A DNA stretch of 64,000 bases from assembly GCA_031551265.1 (NCBI GenBank), contig JAVBNU010000043.1, forward strand, positions 16,775-80,774, in the 5' to 3' direction. This DNA is from JAVBNU01 sp031551265. GTDB lineage: Bacteria; Cyanobacteriota; Vampirovibrionia; Gastranaerophilales; Gastranaerophilaceae. The translations under genes and the position numbers were made by a program. Position 1 is the first letter of the stretch, and every line of letters begins with the position of its first letter. Below are positions 26,688 to 34,932 of this stretch, one piece after another. The notes under the pieces were generated by a model. It did no database searches. It was given only the letters and a program-made list of their open reading frames with translations, and was not told the DNA's origin.

Positions 26688-27706
26688 CTGTAGAAGCGAT
26701 AGTTGTTTTCAACGGCAGTTTTATATGCATCAAACACAAAATCTTTGCCAGCAAATGCTGAAACCAGCATTATCAATGTTGATTTAGGCAAGTGGAAATT
26801 GGTGATTAATTTATTCACGATTTTAAACTCGTAGCCGGGGTAAATAAAGAGTCTGGACTCGTCGTTTATGGCCTTGATTTCGCCGTGTTTAGCCATTGTC
26901 GTTTCAAGTGTTCTTACACTTGTTGTGCCGACTGCCACGATATTTTTACCATTTTTTCGGGCATGTTCTATATTTTTTGCATTTTCGTCGTCGATTTCAA
27001 AGCTTTCAGAATCCATTTTATGCTCCAAAATATTATCGCATTTGACCGGCTTAAACGTACCTAATCCGACATTAAGCGTGACGTATGCAATTTTGACACC
27101 TTTTGCTTTGAGCTTTTCTATTATTTCGTCAGTAAAATGTAAGCCAGCTGTAGGCGCTGCGACTGAGCCTTCATTTTTTGCGTAAACAGTTTGATAACGC
27201 TCGTAATCAAGAGATTTAATCTCTTCGTTTGTCATTTTGCGCTCAATATAAGGTGGCAGTGGAATATTGCCTACTTGTGACAACTTCTTAGAAAAATCAC
27301 CATCACATAAAAATTTTACTAACCATTTGCCTTCATCGTCCAGTTTTCGCATTACTTCTGCTTTAATATTTTGAGAAACATCAAGAGTAGAGCCTGATTT
27401 TATACGTTTTGAAGGTTTTATCAGACATTCATAAGTATTTTTGTCTGTTAATTTTAGCAAGAAAATTTCTATCTTAGCGCCGGTCTCAGCTTTTTCAGCA
27501 TAAATACGCGCAGGAATAACCTTTGTGTTATTCAATACCAGTACATCATTTTCGCCTAAAAAATCGACTATATCAAAAAAATGTTTATGCTCAATCGTAT
27601 TGTTTTGCTTATTGAGTACCAACATTTTTGAGTTTTCACGTTTTTCGCATGGCGTTTGTGCGATTAACTCGGGCGGTAGCTCATAATCAAAGTCGCTTAG
27701 CTGCAT
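26657..27706 (-). CDS. queA: S-adenosylmethionine:tRNA ribosyltransferase-isomerase
   Basis: Makes epoxyqueuosine in tRNA from preQ1, 349 residues. Family signatures: FDYELPPELIAQTP at the N-terminus, VLNNTKVIPARIYAEK, GSVAAPTAGLHFT, YVTLNVGLGTFKPV and a C-terminal FHLPKSTLIMLVSAFAG. The start shares one base with the yidC stop. With queE at 33082 it shows the cell makes queuosine or its precursors. Confidence 0.97.
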   Translation of the reverse strand: MQLSDFDYELPPELIAQTPCEKRENSKMLVLNKQNNTIEHKHFFDIVDFLGENDVLVLNNTKVIPARIYAEKAETGAKIEIFLLKLTDKNTYECLIKPSKRIKSGSTLDVSQNIKAEVMRKLDDEGKWLVKFLCDGDFSKKLSQVGNIPLPPYIERKMTNEEIKSLDYERYQTVYAKNEGSVAAPTAGLHFTDEIIEKLKAKGVKIAYVTLNVGLGTFKPVKCDNILEHKMDSESFEIDDENAKNIEHARKNGKNIVAVGTTSVRTLETTMAKHGEIKAINDESRLFIYPGYEFKIVNKLITNFHLPKSTLIMLVSAFAGKDFVFDAYKTAVENNYRFYSYGDCMLIET

Positions 27707-28803
27707 TACTCGGTTATAACTTCCACTTTAGGCTTTTCATCTTCTTTGTCCAACTGTTTATTGATAACAATTGTTTGAACAATTTGAATAGCATTGCTGA
27801 CTACTAAATATAACAATACACCGGCAGGAATAGGAATGAAAATAAATGTAGCCATCAACATAATCGGCATCATTGTTCCCATTGATTTTTGCATTGCTTG
27901 CTGCATTGCATCTTGCGGTACATTTTTATTCGTAGCTGTCATAACTTTGGTTGTTATAAACATTGTTGCACCAAAGAACAGAACTAAGAATAATACATCA
28001 TAATGAATTTTGTTCTCAGTTTTGATTGTTGGCACTGATGCAATCAGGTTATCGCCTTGTCTGACGAGAGTTAAGTGTTCAATTTCACGTGTGTTTTGAT
28101 TTGTTACTGTGACTTCAGCTTTTTCGATATTTTGAAGTTGCGAGAATCTCAAATCAAGTGCATCAATACTCATTTTTAAATCAACAGGCTCGCCCGGTGA
28201 AATTTCACCTTGAACTTTTATCGCTGTTTTAGGTGACTGAATTTTAACATTTTCGACAACAGCTTCTTCTGCGTCTTTGCCGGCTTCAGGAGCTTGAGGT
28301 GTTAAGTATACTTTAGCATTTTTTGTTACTACGAATATATCACGCCCTGTTGCATTGAATGAACCGTCATAAGAAACGCCTGCATTGCCGCGTAAGGTAG
28401 CGTCTAATCTGTTTATAAATAAAAATTTCGCGTCACCGGCGGCTTGAATGAACTGAGGGCTCATCAAAGCTGAGTATAATACGATGAAAATCGGTAATTG
28501 AATTAGCATCGGCAAGCAGCCTGCAAAAGGATTGAATTTATTTTCTTTATAAAATTCCATCATTTTTTGCTGCATTTTTTGCGGGTCAGATTTGTATCGG
28601 TCTTGGATAAGCTTCATCTTAGGCTGAAGAGCTTGCATTGTCCGCATTGATTTTTGCTGAGAATAGCTCAATGGCCACATTACCATTCTGATAATTATTG
28701 TCAAAACAATAATTGCCATGCCGTAATTCCCGAAAAGATGGCCTAAATACTTCAATATATCAACTGTTAACGTGTTAAAATCCACTGTTTTATACTCCCT
28801 CAT
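27706..28803 (-). CDS. yidC: Membrane protein insertase YidC, with mid-protein insertion
   Basis: Inserts and folds inner-membrane proteins, 365 residues. It lacks the large N-terminal periplasmic domain of proteobacterial YidC: the first core helix is already at residues 27-46, with the groove arginine in IIIRMVMWPLS. The cytoplasmic hairpin (51-95) and the second helix (98-115) are normal. Between the second and third core helices lies an extracytoplasmic insertion of about 130 residues (about 134-264), beta-rich by eye (VKVQGEISPGEPVDLK style), then helices at about 269-285, 313-335 and 335-352. Cyanobacterial YidC proteins also carry extra sequence in this region, to my knowledge. It is cotranscribed with queA. 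Confidence 0.93.
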   Translation of the reverse strand: MREYKTVDFNTLTVDILKYLGHLFGNYGMAIIVLTIIIRMVMWPLSYSQQKSMRTMQALQPKMKLIQDRYKSDPQKMQQKMMEFYKENKFNPFAGCLPMLIQLPIFIVLYSALMSPQFIQAAGDAKFLFINRLDATLRGNAGVSYDGSFNATGRDIFVVTKNAKVYLTPQAPEAGKDAEEAVVENVKIQSPKTAIKVQGEISPGEPVDLKMSIDALDLRFSQLQNIEKAEVTVTNQNTREIEHLTLVRQGDNLIASVPTIKTENKIHYDVLFLVLFFGATMFITTKVMTATNKNVPQDAMQQAMQKSMGTMMPIMLMATFIFIPIPAGVLLYLVVSNAIQIVQTIVINKQLDKEDEKPKVEVITE

Positions 28804-28899
28804 TTCTCTCTGTAATTAAATCTTAAAACAAAAATACTAAAATAGAAAATTTTTTTGCAGTTATGTTAAAATAATGAATAATAAGTTAATAAGGAGTTT

Positions 28900-29478
28900 A
28901 TGATGAAAGTAGTTGCTATCAATGGAAGCCCGCGCAAAAATGGGAATACATATTTGATGTTGACTCAGGTTTTAGAGTCGATTGCGGCAGAGGGCATTGA
29001 AACAAAATTAATCCAAGTTGGTGGTGAAAATATCCATGGCTGCCGCGGCTGTTGGGCTTGCAGAAAAACGCTCAATCGTAAATGTGCTTTCCACGATGAT
29101 ATTTTAAACAGTTTGTTAGAAGAATTATTTTCAGCGGATGCGATTATTTTGGGAACACCGTCTTATTTTTCAGACATGACGCCGGAATTGAAGGCATTGA
29201 TTGATAGAGCCGGTGTAGTTGCATTAGGAAACGGTAAATTATTCAAACATAAAATTGGTGCAGCTGTGATTGCGCAGCGCAGAGGCGGAGGGCCTGCCAT
29301 TCAATCTACAATTCATCACATGTTTTTGATGTCGGAGATGATAATTGTTGGCTCAACATACTGGAACTTTGGTATTGGCATGAACGAAGGCGATGTCGTA
29401 AACGATGCTGAAGCCATGGCTAATATGGTTAATCTCGGACAAAACATTGCGTGGACTTTGAAGAAAATTAAAGCATAA
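28900..29478 (+). CDS. NADPH-dependent FMN reductase / flavodoxin-fold protein
   Basis: A 192-residue flavodoxin-like protein. The FMN phosphate loop is INGSPRKNGNTY; HGCRGCWACR is the cysteine motif found in iron-sulfur flavoproteins and related reductases, followed by GTPSYFSDMTPELKALIDR. It starts behind AAGGAG. The missing full [4Fe-4S] set suggests a plain quinone or nitro-compound reductase rather than an iron-sulfur flavoprotein. It is convergent with the zinc-ribbon gene at 29482. Confidence 0.88.
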   Translation: MMKVVAINGSPRKNGNTYLMLTQVLESIAAEGIETKLIQVGGENIHGCRGCWACRKTLNRKCAFHDDILNSLLEELFSADAIILGTPSYFSDMTPELKALIDRAGVVALGNGKLFKHKIGAAVIAQRRGGGPAIQSTIHHMFLMSEMIIVGSTYWNFGIGMNEGDVVNDAEAMANMVNLGQNIAWTLKKIKA

Positions 29479-29481
29479 TTT

Positions 29482-29865
29482 TTAAGAAATCGCACAAGTC
29501 AAAAGGCCTTTTGTCACTGTTTCGTTGACATTCGAGACCCAACTTTGTATAGACGCAAAATCAAGTCTGTTTTTGCGCTGCACTTCTTTTTTCAAAACAG
29601 CAAAATAAATATTTATAAAATTTATTTCAGGAAGTTCCTCTAATACAAACTCGCTGCAGCCGCAGTTAGAGCAAAATTTTGTGTCAGGTATAATTTTATC
29701 AAATTTTATTATGCCCTTGCGCTTAACATTGCAGCATGCGCATCTGCACAAATACCATTTGTTATTGATAAATTCGCCGCAATCGGGGCAGTACCCGCAA
29801 TCTGCCCCTGCAAAAATATTCGGGTGAATACAATTTCTTTCACGATAAAGCATATATAAAAACAT
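29482..29865 (-). CDS. Cysteine-rich zinc-binding hypothetical protein
   Basis: A 127-residue protein of unknown function. Eleven cysteines in the first 70 residues include CGYCPDCGEF, CRCACC and CSNCGCSEF, enough for two zinc sites. The C-terminal half is cysteine-poor and likely helical. It follows the DUF212 gene by four bases and is probably its operon partner. The exact start (residue 1 or methionine 5) is uncertain because no ribosome site is visible. Confidence 0.65.
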   Translation of the reverse strand: MFLYMLYRERNCIHPNIFAGADCGYCPDCGEFINNKWYLCRCACCNVKRKGIIKFDKIIPDTKFCSNCGCSEFVLEELPEINFINIYFAVLKKEVQRKNRLDFASIQSWVSNVNETVTKGLLTCAIS

Positions 29866-29869
29866 ATTC

Positions 29870-30352
29870 TTAATTTAAGAATGCGGCGTGAAAAGTCAAC
29901 CTTAACAAAAGATTATGTGAAGCAAATGCTACGATTACGCCAAGAACTGCGCCCATGAAAACTTCAATGGGTGTATGTCCTAAAAGTTCTTTTAGTTTTT
30001 CGCCGGCAGCCTGAGTATTATGAGCGTAAAATTCGTCTTTAATGCGATTAAGCGTTGCTGCCATCTTACCGGCAGCGCGTCTTACACCTGCTGCATCGTA
30101 CATAACTACAAGCGCTAAGCCAACAGCTACTGCGCATTCTACGGAATCAAATCCGGTAAGAATCCCTGCCACAGTGGCTAATCCAACTACACCTGCACTG
30201 TGAGCACTAGGCATGCCGCCTGTTGTTGTGAGTGCTTTGAAATTAACTTTTTTGTGAATAATAATAAAACCAAAAAATTTAATTAGCTGAGCAATAAATG
30301 CTGCAAAAATTCCCGTCAGTACAACCTCATATCCTGTATTCACTATCTGCAC
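29870..30352 (-). CDS. Divergent PAP2-family (DUF212) membrane protein
   Basis: A 160-residue membrane protein of the DUF212 family, distantly related to acid phosphatase/vanadium haloperoxidase. Typical motifs are GGMPSAHSAGVVGLATVAG (phosphatase-like histidine loop), MYDAAGVRRAAG and LLGHTPIEVFMGAVLG. It lies 17 bases after the prenyl synthase gene. This pairing is common in cyanobacteria and suggests dephosphorylation of a prenyl diphosphate, although the activity is not proven for the family. Confidence 0.9.
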   Translation of the reverse strand: MQIVNTGYEVVLTGIFAAFIAQLIKFFGFIIIHKKVNFKALTTTGGMPSAHSAGVVGLATVAGILTGFDSVECAVAVGLALVVMYDAAGVRRAAGKMAATLNRIKDEFYAHNTQAAGEKLKELLGHTPIEVFMGAVLGVIVAFASHNLLLRLTFHAAFLN

Positions 30353-30369
30353 GAATTAACCGCCTTTCA

Positions 30370-31260
30370 CTAATTTATCTGATTATTGATTTTATTAATT
30401 AATTCAACTAACAAATCCGATTTTATTCCATATTTTATAATTTTATCACATGCACTTTTACAAAGGCAATTTAATTTATTTTTTGCCTCGTCTAATCCAT
30501 ACAGAGAAACATAAGTCGCTTTGTGTGCCGCAAGGTCTTTTCCGGGAGTTTTGCCGAGTTTTTCTTTTGTTGACACGACATCTAAAATATCATCAGCAAT
30601 TTGGAAAGCATTACCTGTAAGTAAAGCTATTTCAGTAATATTTTCAAGTTGCTTCTCATCTGCCCCACCAAGAATCGCGCCTGTACGGAAAGATAGTTTA
30701 AATAATTCAGCTGTTTTGTAGCGATGAATGTAATTTAGCGTATCTTTGCTGACTTCTTTTCCCTCAGACTCAATGTCTACAACCTGCCCGCCGACCATGC
30801 CCTCGGCTCCGGCTGAAATCAAATATTCTTCAATTATTTTGGTAATTATTGGCGCTTTTACGGTTTTAGGAGATTTTTGCATAATTACTTGCAATGCATA
30901 AGTAATGAGAGCATCACCTGCCAGCAGTGCGATAGCTTCACCAAAAACTTTATGGTTAGTTAATTTCCCGCGACGAAAATCGTCATTATCCATACAAGGC
31001 AAATCATCATGTATCAAGCTGTATACGTGCAACATCTCTATAGCGCAGGCTGTAGGGATTGCGTGTGCGTAGTTGCCGCATAGCGCATTACAAACCTCCA
31101 GTGCTATGACAGGCCTTATACGTTTCCCGCCTGCTAAGACGGAATATCGCATTGATTCCCATGTTTTTTCAGGATATTGAACAGGCAAATATCTGTCCAG
31201 ATATTCCTCTATGGTTGATTTATACATTTCATAGCGTTTATTTGCCAGGTCTGATTTCAT
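30370..31260 (-). CDS. ispA: Polyprenyl (farnesyl/geranylgeranyl) diphosphate synthase
   Basis: Condenses isopentenyl and allylic diphosphates, 296 residues. First aspartate-rich motif DDLPCMDNDDFRRG and second DDILDV are complete, with GGKRIRP for IPP binding. Serine-to-cysteine-rich residues before the first motif (SLIHDD) do not allow chain length to be set with certainty: the product may be C15 or C20. It is followed by the DUF212 gene and preceded by rsgA one base upstream. Confidence 0.92.
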   Translation of the reverse strand: MKSDLANKRYEMYKSTIEEYLDRYLPVQYPEKTWESMRYSVLAGGKRIRPVIALEVCNALCGNYAHAIPTACAIEMLHVYSLIHDDLPCMDNDDFRRGKLTNHKVFGEAIALLAGDALITYALQVIMQKSPKTVKAPIITKIIEEYLISAGAEGMVGGQVVDIESEGKEVSKDTLNYIHRYKTAELFKLSFRTGAILGGADEKQLENITEIALLTGNAFQIADDILDVVSTKEKLGKTPGKDLAAHKATYVSLYGLDEAKNKLNCLCKSACDKIIKYGIKSDLLVELINKINNQIN

Positions 31261-31261
31261 T

Positions 31262-32281
31262 TCATTCCTCGATGTGTGTGGATAGACTTTGTTTGATGCC
31301 TTTGCGATTGATTTCGCGTTTTTTTGCGTTTATTTTTGCGACTTCGCTTTTATTTATGATTTTGCTTTTGCTCTCTTTTTTGGTGCCTTGTTTTGAGATT
31401 AGCTTTTTGTACTCATCGGCTTCCTCTACAAACTTTAGATAACTATCATATCGCGATTGATTTATTTTTGCCATGTTTTTTAAAATATTACATCCCGTTT
31501 CATTAATGTGCAGGCAGTCTTTGAATTTGCAATGTTTTTTGAGTTCTTTAATTTCAGAGAATAAGTCAGAAATTTCTGCTGGTAACAAAAAGTCAAATTT
31601 GAAATTGCTAAATCCCGGTGTATCAACGACTTTGCAAATACCTCCATTGGAAAGTTCTACATTAATAATTTCGCAATGTCTGGTTGTATGAGTGCCTTTT
31701 GCGGTTTTAGCGCTTACTTCCCCTGTTTTTAATTGCAAATCCGGTTGTATTACGTTCAGGATTGTCGATTTGCCAACACCTGACATCCCGCATAAAACTG
31801 ACACTTTATCTTCTAGCTTTGACTCAATTTCGTGTAAACCATTTTTTTCTAATGCTGAAATAAATACTGTTTCGTAGCCAAGCGGATTATAAATTGATGA
31901 AATTTTAGAAATTAATGCTTCATCATTTGATAAGTCATTTTTGTTGAAACATAATACAGGCTGGACTTTATAATATTTACAAAGACACAAATAACGATTT
32001 AGCTGTTCAAAACATAAATCAGGTTCTTTAATTGCTGTGACAATAATAACCTGATCGACATTAGCTGCTTTGGGGCGCGGGATAAAGTTTTTACGCTCGC
32101 AAGCTTTGCTTATAAAGGCCTGTTTAGTATCTGGATTTATCTGTTCAAGTTCGACAAAATCACCAACAACAATGTTCGCGTGCTGTTTTTTTAGAACATC
32201 TCTGACTTTCGCCTCAATGACGCCTTCTGGCGTATCGACGTAATAGAAATCAGAATGTATTTTATAAACTTGTCCTTGCAT
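31262..32281 (-). CDS. rsgA: Ribosome small-subunit GTPase RsgA
   Basis: Circularly permuted GTPase for 30S subunit maturation, about 339 residues. Features in order: OB fold (residues about 1-65), NKND as the G4 motif, GMSGVGKST as G1, DTPGFS as G3, and a C-terminal zinc domain with C, H, C ligands (HCKFKDCLHINETGC). I place the start at the ATG at 32281, where the family alignment begins (MQGQVYKIHSDFYYV), because a good promoter lies directly upstream and covers the longer alternatives at 32299 and 32335. The message would be leaderless. A basic tail of about 45 residues is extra. Confidence 0.92.
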   Translation of the reverse strand: MQGQVYKIHSDFYYVDTPEGVIEAKVRDVLKKQHANIVVGDFVELEQINPDTKQAFISKACERKNFIPRPKAANVDQVIIVTAIKEPDLCFEQLNRYLCLCKYYKVQPVLCFNKNDLSNDEALISKISSIYNPLGYETVFISALEKNGLHEIESKLEDKVSVLCGMSGVGKSTILNVIQPDLQLKTGEVSAKTAKGTHTTRHCEIINVELSNGGICKVVDTPGFSNFKFDFLLPAEISDLFSEIKELKKHCKFKDCLHINETGCNILKNMAKINQSRYDSYLKFVEEADEYKKLISKQGTKKESKSKIINKSEVAKINAKKREINRKGIKQSLSTHIEE

Positions 32282-32289
32282 CAGTTTAT

Positions 32290-32318
32290 ATAATAGCATT
32301 GTGAAGGCATTTTCGCAA
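32290..32318 (-). promoter_or_regulatory. Promoter of rsgA, probably giving a leaderless mRNA
   Basis: On the minus strand TTGCGA (-35), a 17-base spacer and TATTAT (-10). The -10 ends 8 bases before the ATG at 32281, so transcription should begin at or next to the start codon. Confidence 0.6.
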
Positions 32319-32346
32319 TAATTATAGATAATCAAAAAGCCTAAGA

Positions 32347-32375
32347 TTTACTTTCTTTGAGCAATTCGTTATAAT
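32347..32375 (+). promoter_or_regulatory. Promoter of the MNT/HEPN pair, probably leaderless
   Basis: TTTACT (-35), a 17-base spacer and a perfect TATAAT (-10), which ends six bases before the ATG at 32382. The expected transcription start coincides with the A of the start codon, and no ribosome site is present. Confidence 0.65.
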
Positions 32376-32381
32376 GGGCAT

Positions 32382-32705
32382 ATGAAACAAGTTGTTGATG
32401 AAGTTGCAAAAAAATTACGAGATGCTCTAAAAGAATCTATTCCTGATTTTGAAGGGTTGTATGTTTTTGGCTCACAAGTACGCGGAGATGCGACAGAAGA
32501 TAGTGACGTTGATATTGTTGTGCTTTTTGGTGCTGAACGATTTTGGCAGCCTGAGGCTTTTTATGATATTTTGTCTAAAATGAAATATGATTATTACGAC
32601 ATTATTGATTTGGACATTCACCCTAAAACAAAAAAACAACTGGAAAATAATCCGTTTTTTTATAATGAAGTTGTCAATAAAGGAGTATTCTATGCCGCTG
32701 CGTAA
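32382..32705 (+). CDS. MNT-type nucleotidyltransferase (antitoxin of HEPN/MNT pair)
   Basis: A 107-residue minimal nucleotidyltransferase. The motif VFGSQVRGDATEDSDVDIVV has the GS-x10-DxD catalytic pattern, with a third carboxylate likely in DIIDLDIHPK. MNT proteins of this type AMPylate and silence the HEPN toxin encoded beside them. The gene overlaps the HEPN gene by 14 bases, the usual order antitoxin then toxin. The promoter predicts a leaderless message. Confidence 0.85.
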   Translation: MKQVVDEVAKKLRDALKESIPDFEGLYVFGSQVRGDATEDSDVDIVVLFGAERFWQPEAFYDILSKMKYDYYDIIDLDIHPKTKKQLENNPFFYNEVVNKGVFYAAA

Positions 32706-33120
32706 CAACATTTTAGTACAACGTAATATTGAAAAATCTGATGAGGCTTTAAAAGCTGCTCAGTGTAGTCTCGAAAATAAACTTTTAACGTCAACTCTAA
32801 ATAGAATTTATTATGCGATTTTTTATACCGTTACTGCTTTGGCTTATAAATACGATTATGCTACTTCAAAACATTCTAAATTAATGGGTTGGTTTAATAA
32901 AAAATTTATCAATGAAGATAAGATGTTTGACCGTGCTATATATAAAATTTATGAAAATGCCTTTAACCTTCGTCAAGAGAGCGACTATGAGACACTATAC
33001 GAACCTAATATCGATGAAGCTAACGAGCTTTTAGAGGCTTCAAAAAAATTTATAAAAGAAGTCGAACAGCTATTTAGAAGATTACTCAACACACATAAAT
33101 TTGTGTACTTGTGGAATTAA
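32692..33120 (+). CDS. HEPN-domain protein (putative RNase toxin)
   Basis: A 142-residue helical protein of the HEPN superfamily. I chose the ATG at 32692 because AAAGGAG is 8 bases upstream. The conserved helix NRIYYAIFYTVTALAYKY and the following TSKHSKLMGWFNKKF match HEPN proteins paired with MNT domains (form RxYYAxF ... KxHS). The classical R-x4-6-H RNase motif is not evident in the visible pattern, so a non-catalytic role is possible. Its 3' end overlaps the convergent queE gene by 39 bases. Confidence 0.8.
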   Translation: MPLRNNILVQRNIEKSDEALKAAQCSLENKLLTSTLNRIYYAIFYTVTALAYKYDYATSKHSKLMGWFNKKFINEDKMFDRAIYKIYENAFNLRQESDYETLYEPNIDEANELLEASKKFIKEVEQLFRRLLNTHKFVYLWN

Positions 33121-33759
33121 GCGCACATCTTGGTATTGAAATAAAAATTTATCAAAAATTTTAATCAACTCATCACTGCACAGCGCCATTTTGTTGCCTG
33201 TCATTTTAGGTTGAATTATTAACGGTATAGAATGTTTTTTGCAAATCGCACAACATTCCTTTATTTCTCCATCGTCGATATTATTGTCAAATATGACTTT
33301 TGCAAATGTCTCAATATTGTTTTTCACAGCCAGTGCGATAAAGGTGTCGTGTGTTTTGAATAAAGCGCCTTGATTTGAAACAGAATCAAGTTTTATATCA
33401 ACTGCTGCAATATCCACAAAACGTGCAAGTTTTGCAAAAGGCTCAAGCAGAGTGCCGTTGGTCTCAAGATAAACTTTTTTTGCACACAATGGCAAAAAGT
33501 CCTCTAAAAAAACAGCATGCAGAAGTGGCTCGCCACCTGTAAAGCTAATACTATGTAAGTTTTCCAAGTCGTAGTTATTAAGTGATTCAACCAGCTGGAC
33601 AGGAGTATAGCAAGTAACACCTTGTTCATGGTTGGTGTCACAGTAATTGCATTTGAGGTTGCAGCCTGAGAATCTGATAAATAGCTGCTTAGCACCTACA
33701 TACAGACCTTCGCCCTGTATAGATGTAAAAATTTCTTTTATTAATGCGCTGCTACTCAT
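33082..33759 (-). CDS. queE: 7-carboxy-7-deazaguanine synthase (radical SAM)
   Basis: Ring-contracting radical SAM enzyme of the queuosine/7-deazaguanine pathway, 225 residues. FTSIQGEGLYVGAKQLFIRF is the N-terminal signature, then CNLKCNYCD provides the CxxxCxxC cluster ligands, then ISFTGGEPLL. The start overlaps the dnaJ-like gene by 8 bases. With queA it accounts for two queuosine steps in the window. Confidence 0.94.
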   Translation of the reverse strand: MSSSALIKEIFTSIQGEGLYVGAKQLFIRFSGCNLKCNYCDTNHEQGVTCYTPVQLVESLNNYDLENLHSISFTGGEPLLHAVFLEDFLPLCAKKVYLETNGTLLEPFAKLARFVDIAAVDIKLDSVSNQGALFKTHDTFIALAVKNNIETFAKVIFDNNIDDGEIKECCAICKKHSIPLIIQPKMTGNKMALCSDELIKIFDKFLFQYQDVRLIPQVHKFMCVE

Positions 33760-34804
33760 GTGCTAAATTTTCCCTCACATTGTGTTTTGATGCAAGCTTT
33801 ATTTGTTCGTAAAGTAGTTTTTCTTCTTCAGTAAGCGTTTTTGGTAAATCAATTTTTACTGTCACCACTAAATCTCCGATGACTTTACCGTTATCAGATT
33901 TCAAGCCTTGTTCATTAAGTCTGAATTTTTGCCCTGATGAGGTGCATGCCGGAATTTTCATTGAGACAGTACCGTTTGGCGTGGGGATTTCAATGCTCGC
34001 TCCGAGCGCTGCCTCAAACGGTGTAACGGGAATAGTTGTAAAAGCATTATTGTATTCGTATGTGAATTGCGAAGATTTTTCGATGGTAATAGTTAAATAC
34101 AAATCACCGTTTGTTCCTCCGTGCAAGCCTTGATTACCCTCGTTGGCGATTCTTATTTTTGAGCCTTCTTTGACATAGGCCGGTATTTTTACGTTAATTT
34201 TTTTCTGAACTGAAGTTTCACCTTTACCGTTGCAAAGCTGGCAAAATGAGCCATTTATAAACCTACGCCCGTTACATTTCGGACATAATTGTGTGTGCAA
34301 GATATTAACTGTTCGGCTTGTGCCCTCTAATGATTCTTTTTGAGTTATTGTAATAGATGTATTTATATCCGTTCCATTGACGGCTTCAGGCTTTTTCGGT
34401 GGAGTTTTAGTTTTCTTTAAGCCTTCTAAAATGTCATTAAAAATATCATTAAACGAATTTTTAGATTCTTTGGATTCTTTATAGGTTTGTCTATATGGTG
34501 TAGAAGTTTTTTTAGATGTTGTTTTTTGCTCTTTATAAGCATTTTGGGCATGTGTGCGATTTGTTTGATTATTTTTTGAAATGAAGTTATTCAAAGCATC
34601 GTATTTTTCGCGCCTTATCTTATCTGAAAGTGTTTCATAGGCTTCAGTTATTCGTTTGAATTTTTCTATTGCATCTTTGCTGGGGTTTACATCGGGATGA
34701 TATTTTCTTGCTAACCTTCTAAAAGCAGCTTTAATTTTCTGTTCATCGCAGTCGAATGAAACTTCAAGCACTTCATAATAACTCAGTTTGTTATTTGTCA
34801 CCAT
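33752..34804 (-). CDS. DnaJ-family co-chaperone with half a zinc finger
   Basis: A 350-residue DnaJ homologue. The J domain is intact (HPD at residues 36-38, YHPDVNPSKDA). A charged linker of about 75 residues replaces the usual Gly/Phe region. The zinc part has only CPKCNG and CQLCNGKG, two CxxC motifs instead of the four of standard DnaJ, so just one zinc site can form. The C-terminal substrate-binding domains are present (VPAYVKEGSKIRIANEGNQG-like and IPTPNGTVSMKIPAC). Its partner DnaK is encoded far away at 59044. Confidence 0.88.
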   Translation of the reverse strand: MVTNNKLSYYEVLEVSFDCDEQKIKAAFRRLARKYHPDVNPSKDAIEKFKRITEAYETLSDKIRREKYDALNNFISKNNQTNRTHAQNAYKEQKTTSKKTSTPYRQTYKESKESKNSFNDIFNDILEGLKKTKTPPKKPEAVNGTDINTSITITQKESLEGTSRTVNILHTQLCPKCNGRRFINGSFCQLCNGKGETSVQKKINVKIPAYVKEGSKIRIANEGNQGLHGGTNGDLYLTITIEKSSQFTYEYNNAFTTIPVTPFEAALGASIEIPTPNGTVSMKIPACTSSGQKFRLNEQGLKSDNGKVIGDLVVTVKIDLPKTLTEEEKLLYEQIKLASKHNVRENLAHE

Positions 34805-34932
34805 AAGATTGATTTTTACTCGTTTACTGTACGACTATATTTATTTTAAGAATAACTATCAAAATATCAAGCACCAAACGCATTATTTTTAGAGTATAAT
34901 AAAACGTATAAATTACAGAAAAAGGAAACAGT
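34805..34932 (+). promoter_or_regulatory. Promoter region of the his genes
   Basis: Between the divergent dnaJ-like gene and the his genes. TATAAT at 34895-34900 is a good -10 for the his side; no clear -35. AAAGGAAA precedes the ATG at 34933. No leader peptide with repeated His codons and no T-box is seen. Confidence 0.45.

Noticed and set aside
32282..32335. Longer N-terminus of RsgA (starts at 32299 or 32335)
   Set aside because: These starts fall upstream of or inside the best promoter, and the family alignment begins at the ATG at 32281.
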